DNA of 64,000 nt from Xiphydria camelus. Lineage: Eukaryota; Arthropoda; Insecta; Hymenoptera; Xiphydriidae. The notes below the pieces were generated by a model. The model was given only the letters and a program-made list of their open reading frames with translations, made no database searches and had not been told where the DNA came from. Below are positions 34,500 through 45,853 of this stretch, piece by piece. The stretch is taken from assembly GCA_963678675.1 (NCBI GenBank), contig OY783192.1:26658288-26722287 (forward strand), in the 5' to 3' direction. Position 1 is the first letter of the stretch, and each line of letters begins with the position of its first letter. The position numbers and the translations under genes are program-made.

Positions 34500-35308
34500 A
34501 TGGCGACTAAAACTTTAACTGAAAAAATTGGACCGTCTATACTGAATGCCGATTTGGCACAGCTTTCTCAAGAATCACAGCGTCTTCTAGACAGCGGTGC
34601 CGATTACCTTCATTTGGATGTGATGGATGGTCACTTTGTCCCTAACTTCACTTTCGGTCATCCTCTGGTTAAATGCCTTCGAAGCAAAATCAAACACGCG
34701 TTTTTCGAGACCTATATGATGGTGTCAGATCCTAGTTAGGTGACGATCGTGTTACAATTATTTAAGCACAACTTTCTATTTAAATATTCCTTACAGTGGA
34801 TCGAACCTATGGCTGATGCCAGGGTCGACCAATATACATTCCATGTTGAGCCCATCGATAATGTTCCAGCAGTTTGTAGAAAGGTGAAGGAAGCAGGCAC
34901 GAAGGTAAAACTCGGTATACCCATGGATATAATAAAACTTCCCAACTTAATAATCAACAACTATACCTGATAGACTAATTACAATTCAATCGATTACCAT
35001 CGATTTATTTATAGGTAGGTGTAGCATTAAAGTCAGGTACACCTGTGAATGTCGTCGTTAATTACGTGGCCTTGGCAGATATGGTTTTAGTAATGACTGT
35101 AGAACCTGGATTTGGTGGTCAAAAACTCATGGAATCGATTATGGAAAAAGTTTCATGGCTAAGGACGAATTATCCTATGCTAGATATCGAAGTAGACGGT
35201 GGTGTAGGACCGAGCACTTTCGACAACCGTGCTCAAGTAAACTGATTTTGATTTTCGTCAGAAAAAAAATGTGAAATTTAAATTGTATCTATATTGCAGG
35301 TTGGTCTG
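34500..35308 (+). pseudogene. Rpe: Ribulose-5-phosphate 3-epimerase, truncated copy with introns
   Basis: Three exons are readable. 34500-34739 begins MATKTLTEKIGPSILNAD and contains HLDVMDGHFVPN. 34797-34904 begins WIEPMADA. 35015-35236 contains VMTVEPGFGGQK and LDIEVDGGVGPS. Introns are GT-AG. The metal-binding and active-site region (HLDVMDG; MTVEPGFGGQ; VDGGVGP) is present, but the last exon, with the conserved GANMIVSG block, is missing. After an acceptor at 35300 the sequence jumps within about 10 bases to an inverted SPOUT1-like fragment. The last codon of exon 1 is TAG where the family has Gln. The copy is therefore a chimeric, truncated pseudogene. The 425 bp upstream still look like a promoter and exist a second time at 17985-18455. 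Confidence 0.85.
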
Positions 35309-35597
35309 TTCTGATCGTTCTAGATCCTTGCAAAGGAGACGTTTTTAAATATTTATGAAATACTACAGAAGGATCATTGACCTTTAAATGCAGGTCGACT
35401 TCTAAAGCTGCCTCTAAACCAGACAGGCCGCCAAAAACTATTAACGTATGATTATATTCCAAGCTTCCCGATGGTACTTCGTCGATTGGACTTCCTTTAT
35501 CAGAATTCCCTACCGATAAATCATAGCCTTCCGGATAAAGACATTTAGTAAAGACTTCCGTAAGATTACTCTCCAACCTGACCACTAGGCGGGTCAC
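35309..35597 (-). pseudogene. SPOUT1 (C9orf114)-like methyltransferase fragment
   Basis: The minus-strand frame contains YPEGYDLSVGNSDKGS, LIVFGGLSGLEAAL and TSPLQGSRTIRT. These resemble the C-terminal knotted domain of the SPOUT1/C9orf114 family of putative RNA methyltransferases (recollection). The frame ends two residues after the conserved RTIRT block at a TAG, where the sequence joins the Rpe copy. Only about 90 codons exist, with no start and no C-terminus. It lies head-on to the Rpe copy, so the junction is a rearrangement. Confidence 0.7.
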
Positions 35598-35919
35598 TAA
35601 CAGAAGACTCTTGTCTGGAACCGATCACGCACATCCACCCAATATCGTCGAGATTCGACTACAACCTCAAGTAGACGAGGAGAATGTCAGAGCCGCCTAC
35701 AACGAGACTGACACGGCGATTCTGGGAAGCGTGCTGACCATAATACTGATAGCCCTGACCATAATGGCAATCCTCTCATAGGAAGATACATATCCAAGTA
35801 CAAAGGTGAATATTTGACTCAAGAAGACAAGGGTGCGGAGATAGCGCTCGACCGACTCGGCGGTAGTGCATTCCGCCACGGGACACCAAGTTCAAAAGAA
35901 GAAAGAATGGTTCATTTAG
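35597..35919 (+). pseudogene. Caspr/neurexin-IV-like C-terminal fragment
   Basis: The frame gives an ectodomain tail, then a transmembrane helix (ILGSVLTIILIALTIMAIL), then, after a 2-bp insertion near 35781, a cytoplasmic tail with ISKYKGEYLTQEDKGAE. A further shift precedes the final EWFI-stop at 35919. The juxtamembrane KGEY..E.KGAE block and terminal hydrophobic tetrapeptide match the band-4.1- and PDZ-binding tail of Caspr/neurexin-IV proteins. Only the tail is present and it is frameshifted. It begins where the SPOUT1-like fragment ends. The following 35920-36396 shows nothing recognisable. Confidence 0.65.
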
Positions 35920-36396
35920 TAATAACGTCCATCAAAATTGTGCCCTTAGTTTGAATATTTGATAATTCATTAAATCTTTTGGGTTAACTTGTGGTTTCTA
36001 TATGCAAAAGCATAGAAACCTTTAATTAGACCTTAATTAGTCCGACTCTATAGGTCTGTCTCGAAAGCGTGACTACTTATTGAGATGCCGAAATCTCTCA
36101 GTTAAGGTACAAATATATTTCAATAACAAGCGTGATGAATTTTTAACCGATATTATATTTTATAGTTCAATATCGATCTTACTGTTTACCGTCCAAATGC
36201 ATTTAGCATTTCTTTAATTTTAGTTTATCTTACGCGTTAGTTTTCCTATTTTATTTTATTCCTCTCGTAAAATCTTAGTTTAGTTCGACATCATTCATCG
36301 TCATTAGTGTAAATCGATTACGCTATTAGCACGTGACGTTCGAGGCTGGTGAATTAAACTGTGCGTGGTAAAGATGTAAAAGTCCACGTTTTGTAC

Positions 36397-38698
36397 TGTA
36401 ACGTTGCACTTCGTGCACGTTACAATGTGGCCGATTCCCTAACGTCGCTTCGCTGATCCCGCCATCCCCAGGATAGCATTTAGTATAAGAAATTTTAGCG
36501 CGTTAGAAACTTTTGTAATAGTAGGGGCGACATAGCGGAATACCGTAGCGAGATCAGTAATTCGACCTAAAAGACGCTGGAGCTGGAGGACCAAGGGGCT
36601 GCAACGAGCGCCAGATGCCGTGCGGCGAAATGCACACGACTTCCCTGCCAGGCGCAGGACTGGGACTTGGAACCGAACAGCGTACCCGGCGAGGAACGTA
36701 CCCTGTTTAGACAGGCACCCCGCTTCTTCTGCACGGATGGACCGCTTGGAGGCTAGGAGTCACCTCGAGATTCTCCGCGTGATCCCACAGGGGAATGTTC
36801 CGGAGGAATCTCCAGAAGCTAGCCTCGTATCGGGATCCTCCGCGTGATCCCGCAGGGGAATGTTCCGGAGGGATTCATAAGCCGTCATCCGTGAGGGGAC
36901 AGTTCCGGAGCCACGATTGGATCCAGCGAGCTGCGCGCGCATCCGCGCCAACCAGGAAGGAACTAGTTTCCTTCGATTGACGATCGACGGAGCGGGCGCG
37001 CAGCGGAAACTAGAGCGTCGCGCATGCAAATCGATGGGGGACATCGATCACCAATTAAAATCGCGAAAAGGGTCTACTAGGAGTGGGGACAGGCCCTCGC
37101 CGCCTAGCGAGCCGCAGCGATCACTGGACTCTTCCTATCTCGTGCGGACCAGCGAAGCGACCTGACGTGCCCATCACCACAGCAGCAGCAGATCTTCCGT
37201 TCCGGTAAGCCGGCTCCTTTGTTCGCGACTCGTGGCCGATACTATAGTAGAGATTTAGATTTCCTTTGCCCTCGACGGGCCTACCGTTTCGTTCCGTGAG
37301 TGCGGGTGACGGACCCGTGGCGTTCTTAGAGTTTTCTTTTCGTAATATCTTGTGTCGCGAGTTAATAGTAATCATTTATCGTTTAGCGATTCAGTTCGCA
37401 GTTGTAATATCAGGGGATGCTCGGGAAATTCGGTAGCACGAGGCGACCGAATTCCCTGAGACGAGTTTAGCCCGCGTTATCGTCGGCAGGATAGTGCGCG
37501 TCGGTAGTGCGGTAATATCGTTTTCGTTTCGTTCCGTGCGCTATCGAGCGCGTTATCAATTAATAGAAAAGAGTGCCCTTAGTGCGGCAAGATATAGTAT
37601 GAAATAGCTCGTGCGCTCGACTCTCTGTTCTCCGCTCAGGGCGGTTGATTGTCCCTCGCGAATTTGTCGCCGCTATCGTTCCTACCTCTCTCGCGAATTT
37701 TTCGCGGCTACCGTTCCTATCTCTCCCGCGAATCTCTCCGGCTAACGTTCCTATTCCCTAGCGAATTTCTCGCGGCTATCGGTCCTACCTCTCCCGTGAA
37801 TTTCTCCGGCTAACGTTCCTCTTCCCTCGCGAATTTGTCGCGGCTATCGTTCCTACCTCTCTCGCGAATTTTTCGCGGCTACCGTTCCTACCTCTTCCGC
37901 GAATCTCTCCGGCTAACGTCCCTCTTCCCTCGCGAATTTGTTGCGGCTACCGTTCCTACCTCTTCCGCGAATTTCTCCGGCTAACGTTCCTATTCCCTCG
38001 CGAATTTTTCGCGGCTATCGTTCCTACCTCTTCCGCGAATTTCTCCGGCTAACGTTCCTATTCCCTCGCGAATTTTTCGCGGCTATCGTTCCTATCTCTC
38101 CCGCGAATTTCTCCGGCTAACGTTCCTCTTCCCTCGCGAATTTGTCGCGGCTACCGTTCCTATCTCTCCCGCGAATCTCTCCGGCTAACGTTCCTATTCC
38201 CTAGCGAATTTCTCGCGGCTATCGTTCCTATCTCTCCCACGAATTTCTCCGGCTAACGTTCCTCTTCCCTCGCGAATTTGTCGCGGCTACCGTTCCTATC
38301 TCTCCCGCGAATTATTGTCGGTTATTCTGCTTGTTAGTTTCGCGATAAGGACTGTTTTGAAGCCCGACCTTGCCGTAGCCGTTAGGCTCTTAGACTAACC
38401 AGTAGTGTATAAGAAGATCTCCAATAAAGCTTAGTGTTATTTTCTTGTTATGAATCGCCTCAAATTCGTTTCTTTGTCTTGAGACCCCGCCCCTCCCCTT
38501 CGCCGATACGGGGCTGAGCTAGCGGAGTTCCGTTTCCGGTTCACGTGATCTGACTGTTATCGATCTCGACTTTCTTTGGTGTTTCGGAACACCTGGCGCC
38601 CAACATTTCATTATCTCAATACCTTGTCCGAGCGGGGCCAGTCAGAGAGCGTGCCGAAGTGTGCGACTACCCGGGTAGCGCCGAGTAGCGTCGTTACA
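36397..38698 (+). mobile_element. Solo LTR, 2.3 kb, with internal minisatellite
   Basis: The segment starts TGTAACG and ends CGTTACA (TG...CA with inverted ends). It is flanked on both sides by GTAC (36393-36396 and 38699-38702), a 4-bp duplication typical of Gypsy-type insertion. An AATAAA lies at 38423-38428, about 270 bp before the right end, as expected for the R/U5 boundary on the plus strand. No gag or pol is attached. It is more GC-rich than its surroundings. The retroviral-like TGGCGCCCAAC at 38594 is inside the LTR, so it may mark an alternative reading in which the LTR ends at 38591. Confidence 0.65.
37650..38315. repeat. 68-bp minisatellite (two 34-bp half units)
   Basis: Units alternate between a CGCGAATTTGTCGCGGCTA form and a CGCGAATTTCTCCGGCTAAC form, each followed by GTTCCTA plus a pyrimidine run. 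The CTCCGGCTAACG landmark recurs at about 37736, 37804, 37907, 37975, 38043, 38111, 38179 and 38247, a 68-bp period with one extra half unit. It lies within the solo LTR. Confidence 0.85.
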
Positions 38699-38702
38699 GT
38701 AC

Positions 38703-40975
38703 ATACCATACATCATTTTGATACGAGAAATCATGTTTTTATTTTCTACCATTGTAATGCGTTTGTGATCCGATAATTGATGCGATGTTGATTGATATTT
38801 ACAAAATAAATATGTACAGCATTCTGATACATTCCACGATAAAGATGGCTATCTTTGTTCTTTTATATCCATACTATTCCTCCCCTCGAAAAAACGAAAG
38901 ACAAATTCGCTTCTATCTGCAAAGAACTGACGCTATTAGAGATAAAAGTGTACACTACCTGTGCATATAGTTCTCCCTTCAACAGCTTGCCCCATATTTT
39001 CGCTATCCAGCGATCGACGCCGCGATGTTTCCCTTTGTGGTTAATTCAGTGTCGACGTTTGTTACGTATCCCTCATCAAATGCATCTCAAATCACTGACT
39101 TTACGAATCGTACCAAAATACAATGCCCGAATGCACGCGTTGAAATTCGTTTCCCGACGAGTAGAACACGGCGACAAAGAAACCGACGACTCCATGTCAC
39201 CATTTCGCGTATCGACAGTCAAATACATTCCAAACCGTCGAGTCGAGTTTCTGTGAGTCGTAGAAACGAATCGCGGTAAAACGCGGAATATCGGAACGTC
39301 GCTCTCGCTTCATAACTTCGAATGTTTTACCGGCACTACTATCGCGCCTCCATTTTATATCTTGCCGTGGTACCAACTGCGAGCACGTATAACGAAGCTA
39401 GATTGCATGACGACTTTTGAACGAATATCTTTACACAGAATGCCCGAATATCGTAATAAACGAATCAGGAAATATGTCGGTTCGCTCGACTGATCCGATA
39501 AGATTAATTCGGCGGGTTTTTCATGCTATTTTCGCATAAAAACTTTGCAGAACAATCGCGGTGTCCCAAAACGGTTTCGGAATAGGAAGGCAACTGAACA
39601 GAGTTCCGACATGCGCGTGCGTGCCTACGCATTTGAAAATTCGCCAACTACTTCCGTTAGGTAGTGAGCATCGTCGAATTTTTATATTTTGTAAAAGAAA
39701 ATTTATTAATACATCTATTTATAAAATCACAAAGTCCTTAATGTTGTAGTGATATTGTAAAATAAAATATAAATGGCATGGATAAAATAAAAATATTCAT
39801 GAACAATTGCGAGATTTGTTGCCACATGTAAGTGGAAGTCATTCGAACGACGTAGAATATTCGGTACATAATTTCTCCTCCAATTCAATCAAGAGAGTAA
39901 CAACTTTTAAAATTCGAAAATACATTTTACGAAAATGAATTATTACGAATGCTCGTTTTATAATCACATTGTAGAGGAAGGTTCCACGTTGATTCAACTA
40001 CCGCGCTTAATGTCTATAATATTCGTATACAGCGCGATATTATAATTACGAATGGAGACGTAGTAACGGCTGACTACTAGTACGTTTAATTCTTTCAGAA
40101 TACTACACATATCATTTTGGTCGGTTCACCGGGATCTTATTATGTGAAAAAAAATGGATAACAAAATTCTGTATAAATTCGTGATCACACCTGCAGTACC
40201 CGATCAAGATTGGCAGTCTTATCAAATGTTAACATTTACAGATTGGCCTGCTATTTGAAATGTTCCGCTGAGATTGCATTTTCCGCGTATTGTATTATAC
40301 CTACTAGACATTTTTCATAACGTCAAATACATATAAAAAAAAACTAACTGGCCACGCAAAAGCGTGGCATTTGTCGCTCCTAACGAAATACGCTAATATA
40401 AACTGATAAAAATATACGGTGAATTACCAATTTAAGTAAAACCATTGTATATGATAACGAGCTGCTATATTTAAAATAAGGATAACTACAAAAAAATTTG
40501 AAGCAACTGGGTAGGGTGTACAAAAATAGTAATCTTTTTAACATCATCGTTAATCCTGCGTTAGGAGATTCAGTACAGTAGGGTCTTCTACAAGAACTGA
40601 TCCCGAGGGATAACATGGGTGGCAAGAAAAGATATTGCTATGTAACGAATGCGAGATAATACCAAATCGTTCTATCGATAATTCATTAAAAAATTGCTTT
40701 CGTTATAAAAATAATAATACGACCACGCATTACCTGGTACACATCGTCGAAATATACAATGAATTCTTCTAGATATCCGTACCTAGATGCTATCTAACAT
40801 TTCATTTTCAAAAAAAGGCAGAGTTAAAATTTAGCGCAGAAAGGCAGCTAACTCAAATATGATAAAAAAAATTATGGCAGACCTTTTCGAATGATTACAT
40901 TTACTATGGCAATAATCTACCAATAAGAGACTATGAAATGAAATTCATAACTAAATCAACACATAACGAATAACA
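38703..40975. other. AT-rich stretch without recognised features
   Basis: No gene, TIR pair or long repeat was found. Part of it may be the original 3' flank of the CTP synthase copy, whose stop is at 40976. Confidence 0.3.
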
Positions 40976-43410
40976 TCAATTAGTTGCACTTACGTTACTA
41001 CTAATACTACATTCACCATCCGACACTTCCAACTTCTGCAAAGGCTCGACGGAAAACTCTTCATCTAAACACATAATACACAACATAAAGGGGGGTTCTC
41101 ACTGGGCCCAGTTCACGACCCTGTGACAATCCCGCTTAAAACATAAAGGGTGGGGCAGAATAACGAGCGATTTTAAAAGAGCTGTAAATAAGAAGAAAAT
41201 CAATTTTTACAAATGAATTTATTATTTTGTTAAAGAACGTAAAAAAGCATTAATGATTTTATTTTTTAATAATCCCAAGTGCTACAGTACTATGCCGCTT
41301 TTCCGTTCGCTCGGACAATTATAATTTTTTTTTAGTTACGCAAGTGTATTTTTTGAAAAATTATAGCCACGGGCCGTTTCAGAAATGTTTAAAGGAAGCA
41401 TTTTTGTTTTTTCAAATTTTTTTAATGGTATAAAATATACAAAATCACTTAAAATCTAAAAACACGGCTCCGCGCTCATATAGCGAACAACGAATGGTTA
41501 ATGGCACAGGCAGACGGCATCGGTCGATTACGCGATTGATGTTGAAATGGTTCCCAAAAGCACGATGCGCACGTACGTAAGAATTACAAGTTTGATAATA
41601 TGCGGGAAACATGGCCGATAGCGTCCCTACCACCTCCTAACGATACGGCGCGATTCCCGGGTTTTTTAAAATCGCTCGTTATTCTGCCCCACCCTGTATA
41701 AACATTTGCCTCTGTAAAATTTCGTTCCTCGGAAAATTCGGCAAACTCTGGATTTCAAACGAATAATCTTTCAAAGGAAATTAGCAGATATTAACTGATT
41801 TAACCCACCTGATTCGTTGTCGGAGAGTTGTCGAGGGGAAAGCCTGCAACCCCTTGCTAAATACGATTTCAACTTGCCCACGCTGGCCAAAATCAAACCT
41901 AAGAAAGGCGGAGACGGCTTCAAAGGTCGCGATAAGAATTCGGGGTGATACTGTGTAGCTACGTAATAACTATGCGTTTCTATTTCGAACACTTCCATTC
42001 GAACCTTTTCGTCATCGTAGCCTTGCAAACGAAAAGGTTTAGTATTATTTTAACACCTTGCACAAAACGCATGTATTTTACGATATATTTATTTCATACA
42101 GTAGATTCCACGACTCCTAACGCAGCGACTTATACCTACGAATTTCATTCCAGCCGCTTCTAAGTCGGGAACATATCTTGGATTGACTTCGTAATGATGA
42201 CGATGTCTCTCTTCTACACTCTCTTTATTACCGTATAATTGTTCTGCAAGGATGCGAAGAAATATACAAATTGTAGAAGACGAATAAAAATAACTAAAAA
42301 TGACAAAAGATTGCAAAGCAGTCTACTCACTTATCGTGCTGTTGTCAGTCGAGAAGACCGTGCGTCTCTTGCCAAGTCTCATGGTTCCACCCATTTGACC
42401 TTGATTGTGCTCTGGCATATCAATAACAAGCGGATGCTCGGTGCCGGCATAAATTTCGGTGCTGTTTGCATTTTTTAAAAGCAAAGTATTACGTGCAAAC
42501 TCGATAACCGCCGCTTGCAATCCAAGGCATATACCGAGGAACGGTTTATCGTTCAGCCTGCACCACTTGCAAGCTTCAATCTTCCCTTCAATCCCTCTTT
42601 TTCCGAACCCACCTGGCACGACCACGCCACTACAAAAGACATCGATAGAACGATTAGTCGATCGTTAAAAATGCCAATCGCAAGAGGAATATACATATCT
42701 TCGCTACGTACTCGCTTTTGCAAAGCTGCTGCCAGGCTTCGCGATAAAGTACGGGATCCTCGTGCAACGTCGTTTGCTCTAAATTGGCCGCTTTGATATA
42801 CTGAAAGTTAAGAATGAAATATTTAGCAATACCAACAAAATATTCGCATTCATCAGTGTATTATAAATGCAATTTAAGAAATCCTACCGTCAAATTTAAT
42901 CTGCGGCCGGCTTCTAACGACGCGTGTTCCAACGTCTTTGTAACCGAAGTATACGAATCTACTTGTTCGGTATATTTTCCCACCAGAGCAATGTTTACTC
43001 TCTTATGCAAATGCTCGAGACGTTCGGTGAGATCTCGCCACTTGCGCATAAAGTGTCGCGGTCGCTGCATTGTAATATTTAACTGTAATATATCGTTGAG
43101 GAATTCTATGATTCCCTAACTCTCCATTATCAATGGAGCTCGATAAATGGAGGATAAATCGTGGATCGTTATGACCTGTGAACATAATATGATAAATATG
43201 AGACAATGGTACCGTGTATTAAATTATTAAATTATATTTATTTACATGTTCCTGGGCGACATGACAAAAATTAGAAATTTTTGCTTTTATTGTATCACCA
43301 ATGGGTTTCTCTGACCGCATCAGAATCAGGTCGGGCGCGATGCCCAAACCGCGTAATTCACGTACGGTGGCTTGAGTTGGTTTCGTCTTTGGTTCCCCGG
43401 TGGAACGAGG
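40976..43410 (-). pseudogene. CTP synthase, 5'-truncated copy with a premature stop
   Basis: Seven exons are readable with GT-AG introns: 43410-43246, 43175-42888, 42800-42712, 42629-42331, 42243-42136, 42021-41809 and 41064-40976. They cover the end of the synthetase domain ([20 protein letters not shown]) and the whole glutaminase domain: the oxyanion block PGGFGKRG, the nucleophile motif [25 protein letters not shown], the HPEF motif with its catalytic His and Glu, and a short acidic C-terminal exon. The first 250 or so residues, with the ATP and UTP sites, are absent upstream (43411-44554 shows nothing). A TAG at 43116-43118 interrupts exon 43175-42888 where the family has Gln (IMES-stop-GIIEFL). 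It cannot make a working synthase. Confidence 0.85.
41146..41697. mobile_element. TIR element in a CTP synthase intron
   Basis: The inverted ends GGGTGGGGCAGAATAACGAG (41148 onward) and the complement ending CACCCTG are flanked by TA on the right. The inner TIR continues CGATTTTAAAA. A 62-codon minus-strand frame inside is not recognisable. It fits the Tc1/mariner-type MITE pattern and lies between the last two exons of the CTP synthase copy. Confidence 0.7.
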
Positions 43411-44554
43411 CTGTAATACGAGTATATAGAGTACACTCTTTGTATTATATTATTACTCATTCCAAAATTCATAGATGCTCGTGGTTAAAAGAAATAAACT
43501 AGTCCAACAAAGTTTATTGGAAAAGAAATACTTCTCTAACCACTGTATCAAATTCAATAGCAATACAATGGGCATGTTCACGATTTTTTTTGCTCATTCG
43601 TTAATACTTTTTGTGCTTATTGATAAAATGTGTTTGTTTTTTTTCTGAGTGGTTACACTCAGTGCAGTCACGGTGCCTTTTTGACATGCACACTTCGTAA
43701 ATTTACCGACCATGAATATCGGTAAATTCACTGTCTTCACAAAATTGTTAACGAATTAATGAATTCGCTGCGGAGCACGCAGCTCCCGCGGTACGCCAAC
43801 ATAGTTTTACGCAAATTTCAAGATTTTAGTACGGGGGTTAACTCAATAATTTTAATACGCAGGGAACGCGTGTTCGTAATTAAATAATTTAAAGGTTCGG
43901 TGGTCGAGCAGTGCGGACGTGTGGCGGATCGCTCCTACGAAATTCGGAACTTTAGTCGGGTTTTTCGCGAGTGAGTGCGATAAAAAGTGCATGGTGGTGT
44001 TCGCGGAGCAGTGCGAAGCTCACTGAGTGAAATGGAAGTGCGGCGAGGCCGGCGTTTAGGCATTATTCGACGATTACGAAGTCTGCCGTGACGAGTTCCC
44101 TCGTGGCACGAACGCCACCATGGCCGCCGCTACATAGCGTCGGTTGACGAAAGACCGCAAAGGCCAGCAGAGAGATACCGGACGAGCGACCCTCGCGAGA
44201 AACCGCCTCGGGAGCTCCGGGACACCGAAGAGGCCCTTGCGAATGACCGAGCTATGCTGGGAATCTACAGTGAAGTGACAATAAGCCAACCTGTCATCAT
44301 CCCCCCTCTAACCGCATAAACACAAGGAAACACGAGGAAAACGCACTAAGAATCGTTTTAGGCGTGTGATATTTCCGTAGGACCTCGTTTCGTGCCATGA
44401 CGATGCATCTTCCGACGAATTTCAAAATTCCAGACCATCGAGATAATTATTCAATCAACGTCGTATCTCGACACTTGCGATACTTTATCTTTTTTTCTTC
44501 TCCATCACTCCCTCCGTCACACTTAGTACCTCGTACGCGATAACGCAGGTGCAG
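43411..44554. other. No gene recognised between the CTP synthase and protein kinase D copies
   Basis: The stretch turns GC-richer at about 43890-44300, with several ATG-less frames in both strands. It could be a displaced promoter or 5' UTR. I see no exon belonging to either neighbour here. Confidence 0.3.
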
Positions 44555-45540
44555 CTGATCGCCGAGTAACAATATACCGCTGATGTGAATAGTGCAAAGC
44601 GCCAAGCACATGAAACGACGCGGCTCCAAGATCCTGAAGGAAGGATGGATGGTGCACTCGACGAATCGCGATCCGATGGTAGGTTGACGACGTGGCGCTG
44701 ATTCGGTTTCGCTTCCCCCATCATTAAGACGCGCGTGTTTTCAGAGGAAGAGACACTATTGGCGATTGGACACAAAGGCCATAATTCTGTTCCAAAGCGA
44801 CAGCAGTTCCAAGTACTTCAAAGAGATTCCGTTGGCTGAAATTCTAGTCGTCGACGCCGCCAGGGAACAACAACATTCTCGTGAGTACATATATCGTTAG
44901 AAATTGTCTGCACGCGTTTAGTCGGTTTACAACGCGCGCGTTCTCTCCTTCTTACTGGTCTTGGACCTACTGGTCCTAGCTGCAATAAACGATTCTAAAC
45001 GATTCTTCCAGGCACAATGCATTGTTTCGAGTTGAGAACGGCCAACGTCGATTACTACGTCGGCGAAGATCCCCTCTACGGAGGTGCGAGTGGTCAGCTT
45101 CCGTCGCCGGAAAGTGGCGTTGGCGTTCACTTGGCGAGGTCCTGGGAAACGAGTATCAGGCAGGCATTCATGCCCGTCACCTCCGGATCGGCAAGTACGT
45201 TCAGAGCTCGCGAGTGTGCGCACGAACGCGTACCGACGCTATAACCGAAAAACACGCGTCGTTTTCCGCAGGTCGGCAGGAGCAGTCGACGACCGAGCCA
45301 GAGCAACGCGTAACCGACATATCGCAGCTCTATCACATCTTCCCAGACGAAGTTCTTGGCTCGGATCAATTTGGTATCGTCTACGGCGGAGTTCATCGCA
45401 AGACCGGCCGCGCGGTGGCGATAAAGGTGATTGACAAGCTACGTTTTCCCACCAAGCAAGAGGCCCAGCTCAAGAACGAAGTAGCCATCCTGCAGAATCT
45501 CTCCTACAGCGGAGTCGTCAATCTCGAAAGAATGTTTGAG
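44555..45540 (+). pseudogene. Protein kinase D, internal fragment (PH domain to kinase N-lobe)
   Basis: Four exons with GT-AG introns are: about 44555-44678, 44745-44880, 45012-45194 and 45272-45540. The first two hold the start of the PH domain (RRGSKILKEGWMVHST, then [13 protein letters not shown]). The third holds its end ([18 protein letters not shown]). The fourth enters the kinase domain ([20 protein letters not shown], then [20 protein letters not shown]). A TGA at 44586-44588 interrupts exon 1 where the family has Arg (IPLM-stop-IVQSAK). The glycine loop reads GSDQFG instead of GxGxxG. The catalytic and activation loops are missing because the frame runs straight into a repeat at 45541. 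The zinc-finger N-terminus is absent. An unprocessed, broken gene copy. Confidence 0.85.
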
Positions 45541-45544
45541 TGTA

Positions 45545-45676
45545 CCCGAAAATCCCGGTGTACGAAATTAATTTCTAAGCATGTTTCGCCAAGCAATCGG
45601 CTGTTCTCATGGCTAACCACGTAAAACGCGTCATGCGCAGCTTATTGTAGGTACTTTCGTACACCGGGACTTTCCA
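45545..45676. mobile_element. Short MITE fused to the broken kinase exon
   Basis: The inverted arms CCCGGTGTACGAAA (45554-45567) and TTTCGTACACCGGG (45655-45668) extend outward by a weaker GGAAA[A/G]T match. The insertion or rearrangement point lies directly after the kinase exon's NLERMFE codons. Confidence 0.65.
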
Positions 45677-45853
45677 AAAATTATTATAAATTAACCGTGC
45701 ATTTTGTCATGTAGGTTCTCGCATCAATTTTATAGTACATTTTCCCCGCTACAAATTGGTATCATCATTTTTTTGATCGAGTAAATAATATAGGAGAAAT
45801 GAATGATTAATAGCCCAGTAGAACTAAATTTGTTTCTTCTATTAAGTAAGAAG

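Noticed and set aside
38594..38604. TGGCGCCCAAC, a tRNA-Lys-type primer-binding site
   Set aside because: It lies inside the segment bounded by matching TG...CA ends and a GTAC duplication, so I prefer the solo-LTR reading; kept as an alternative.
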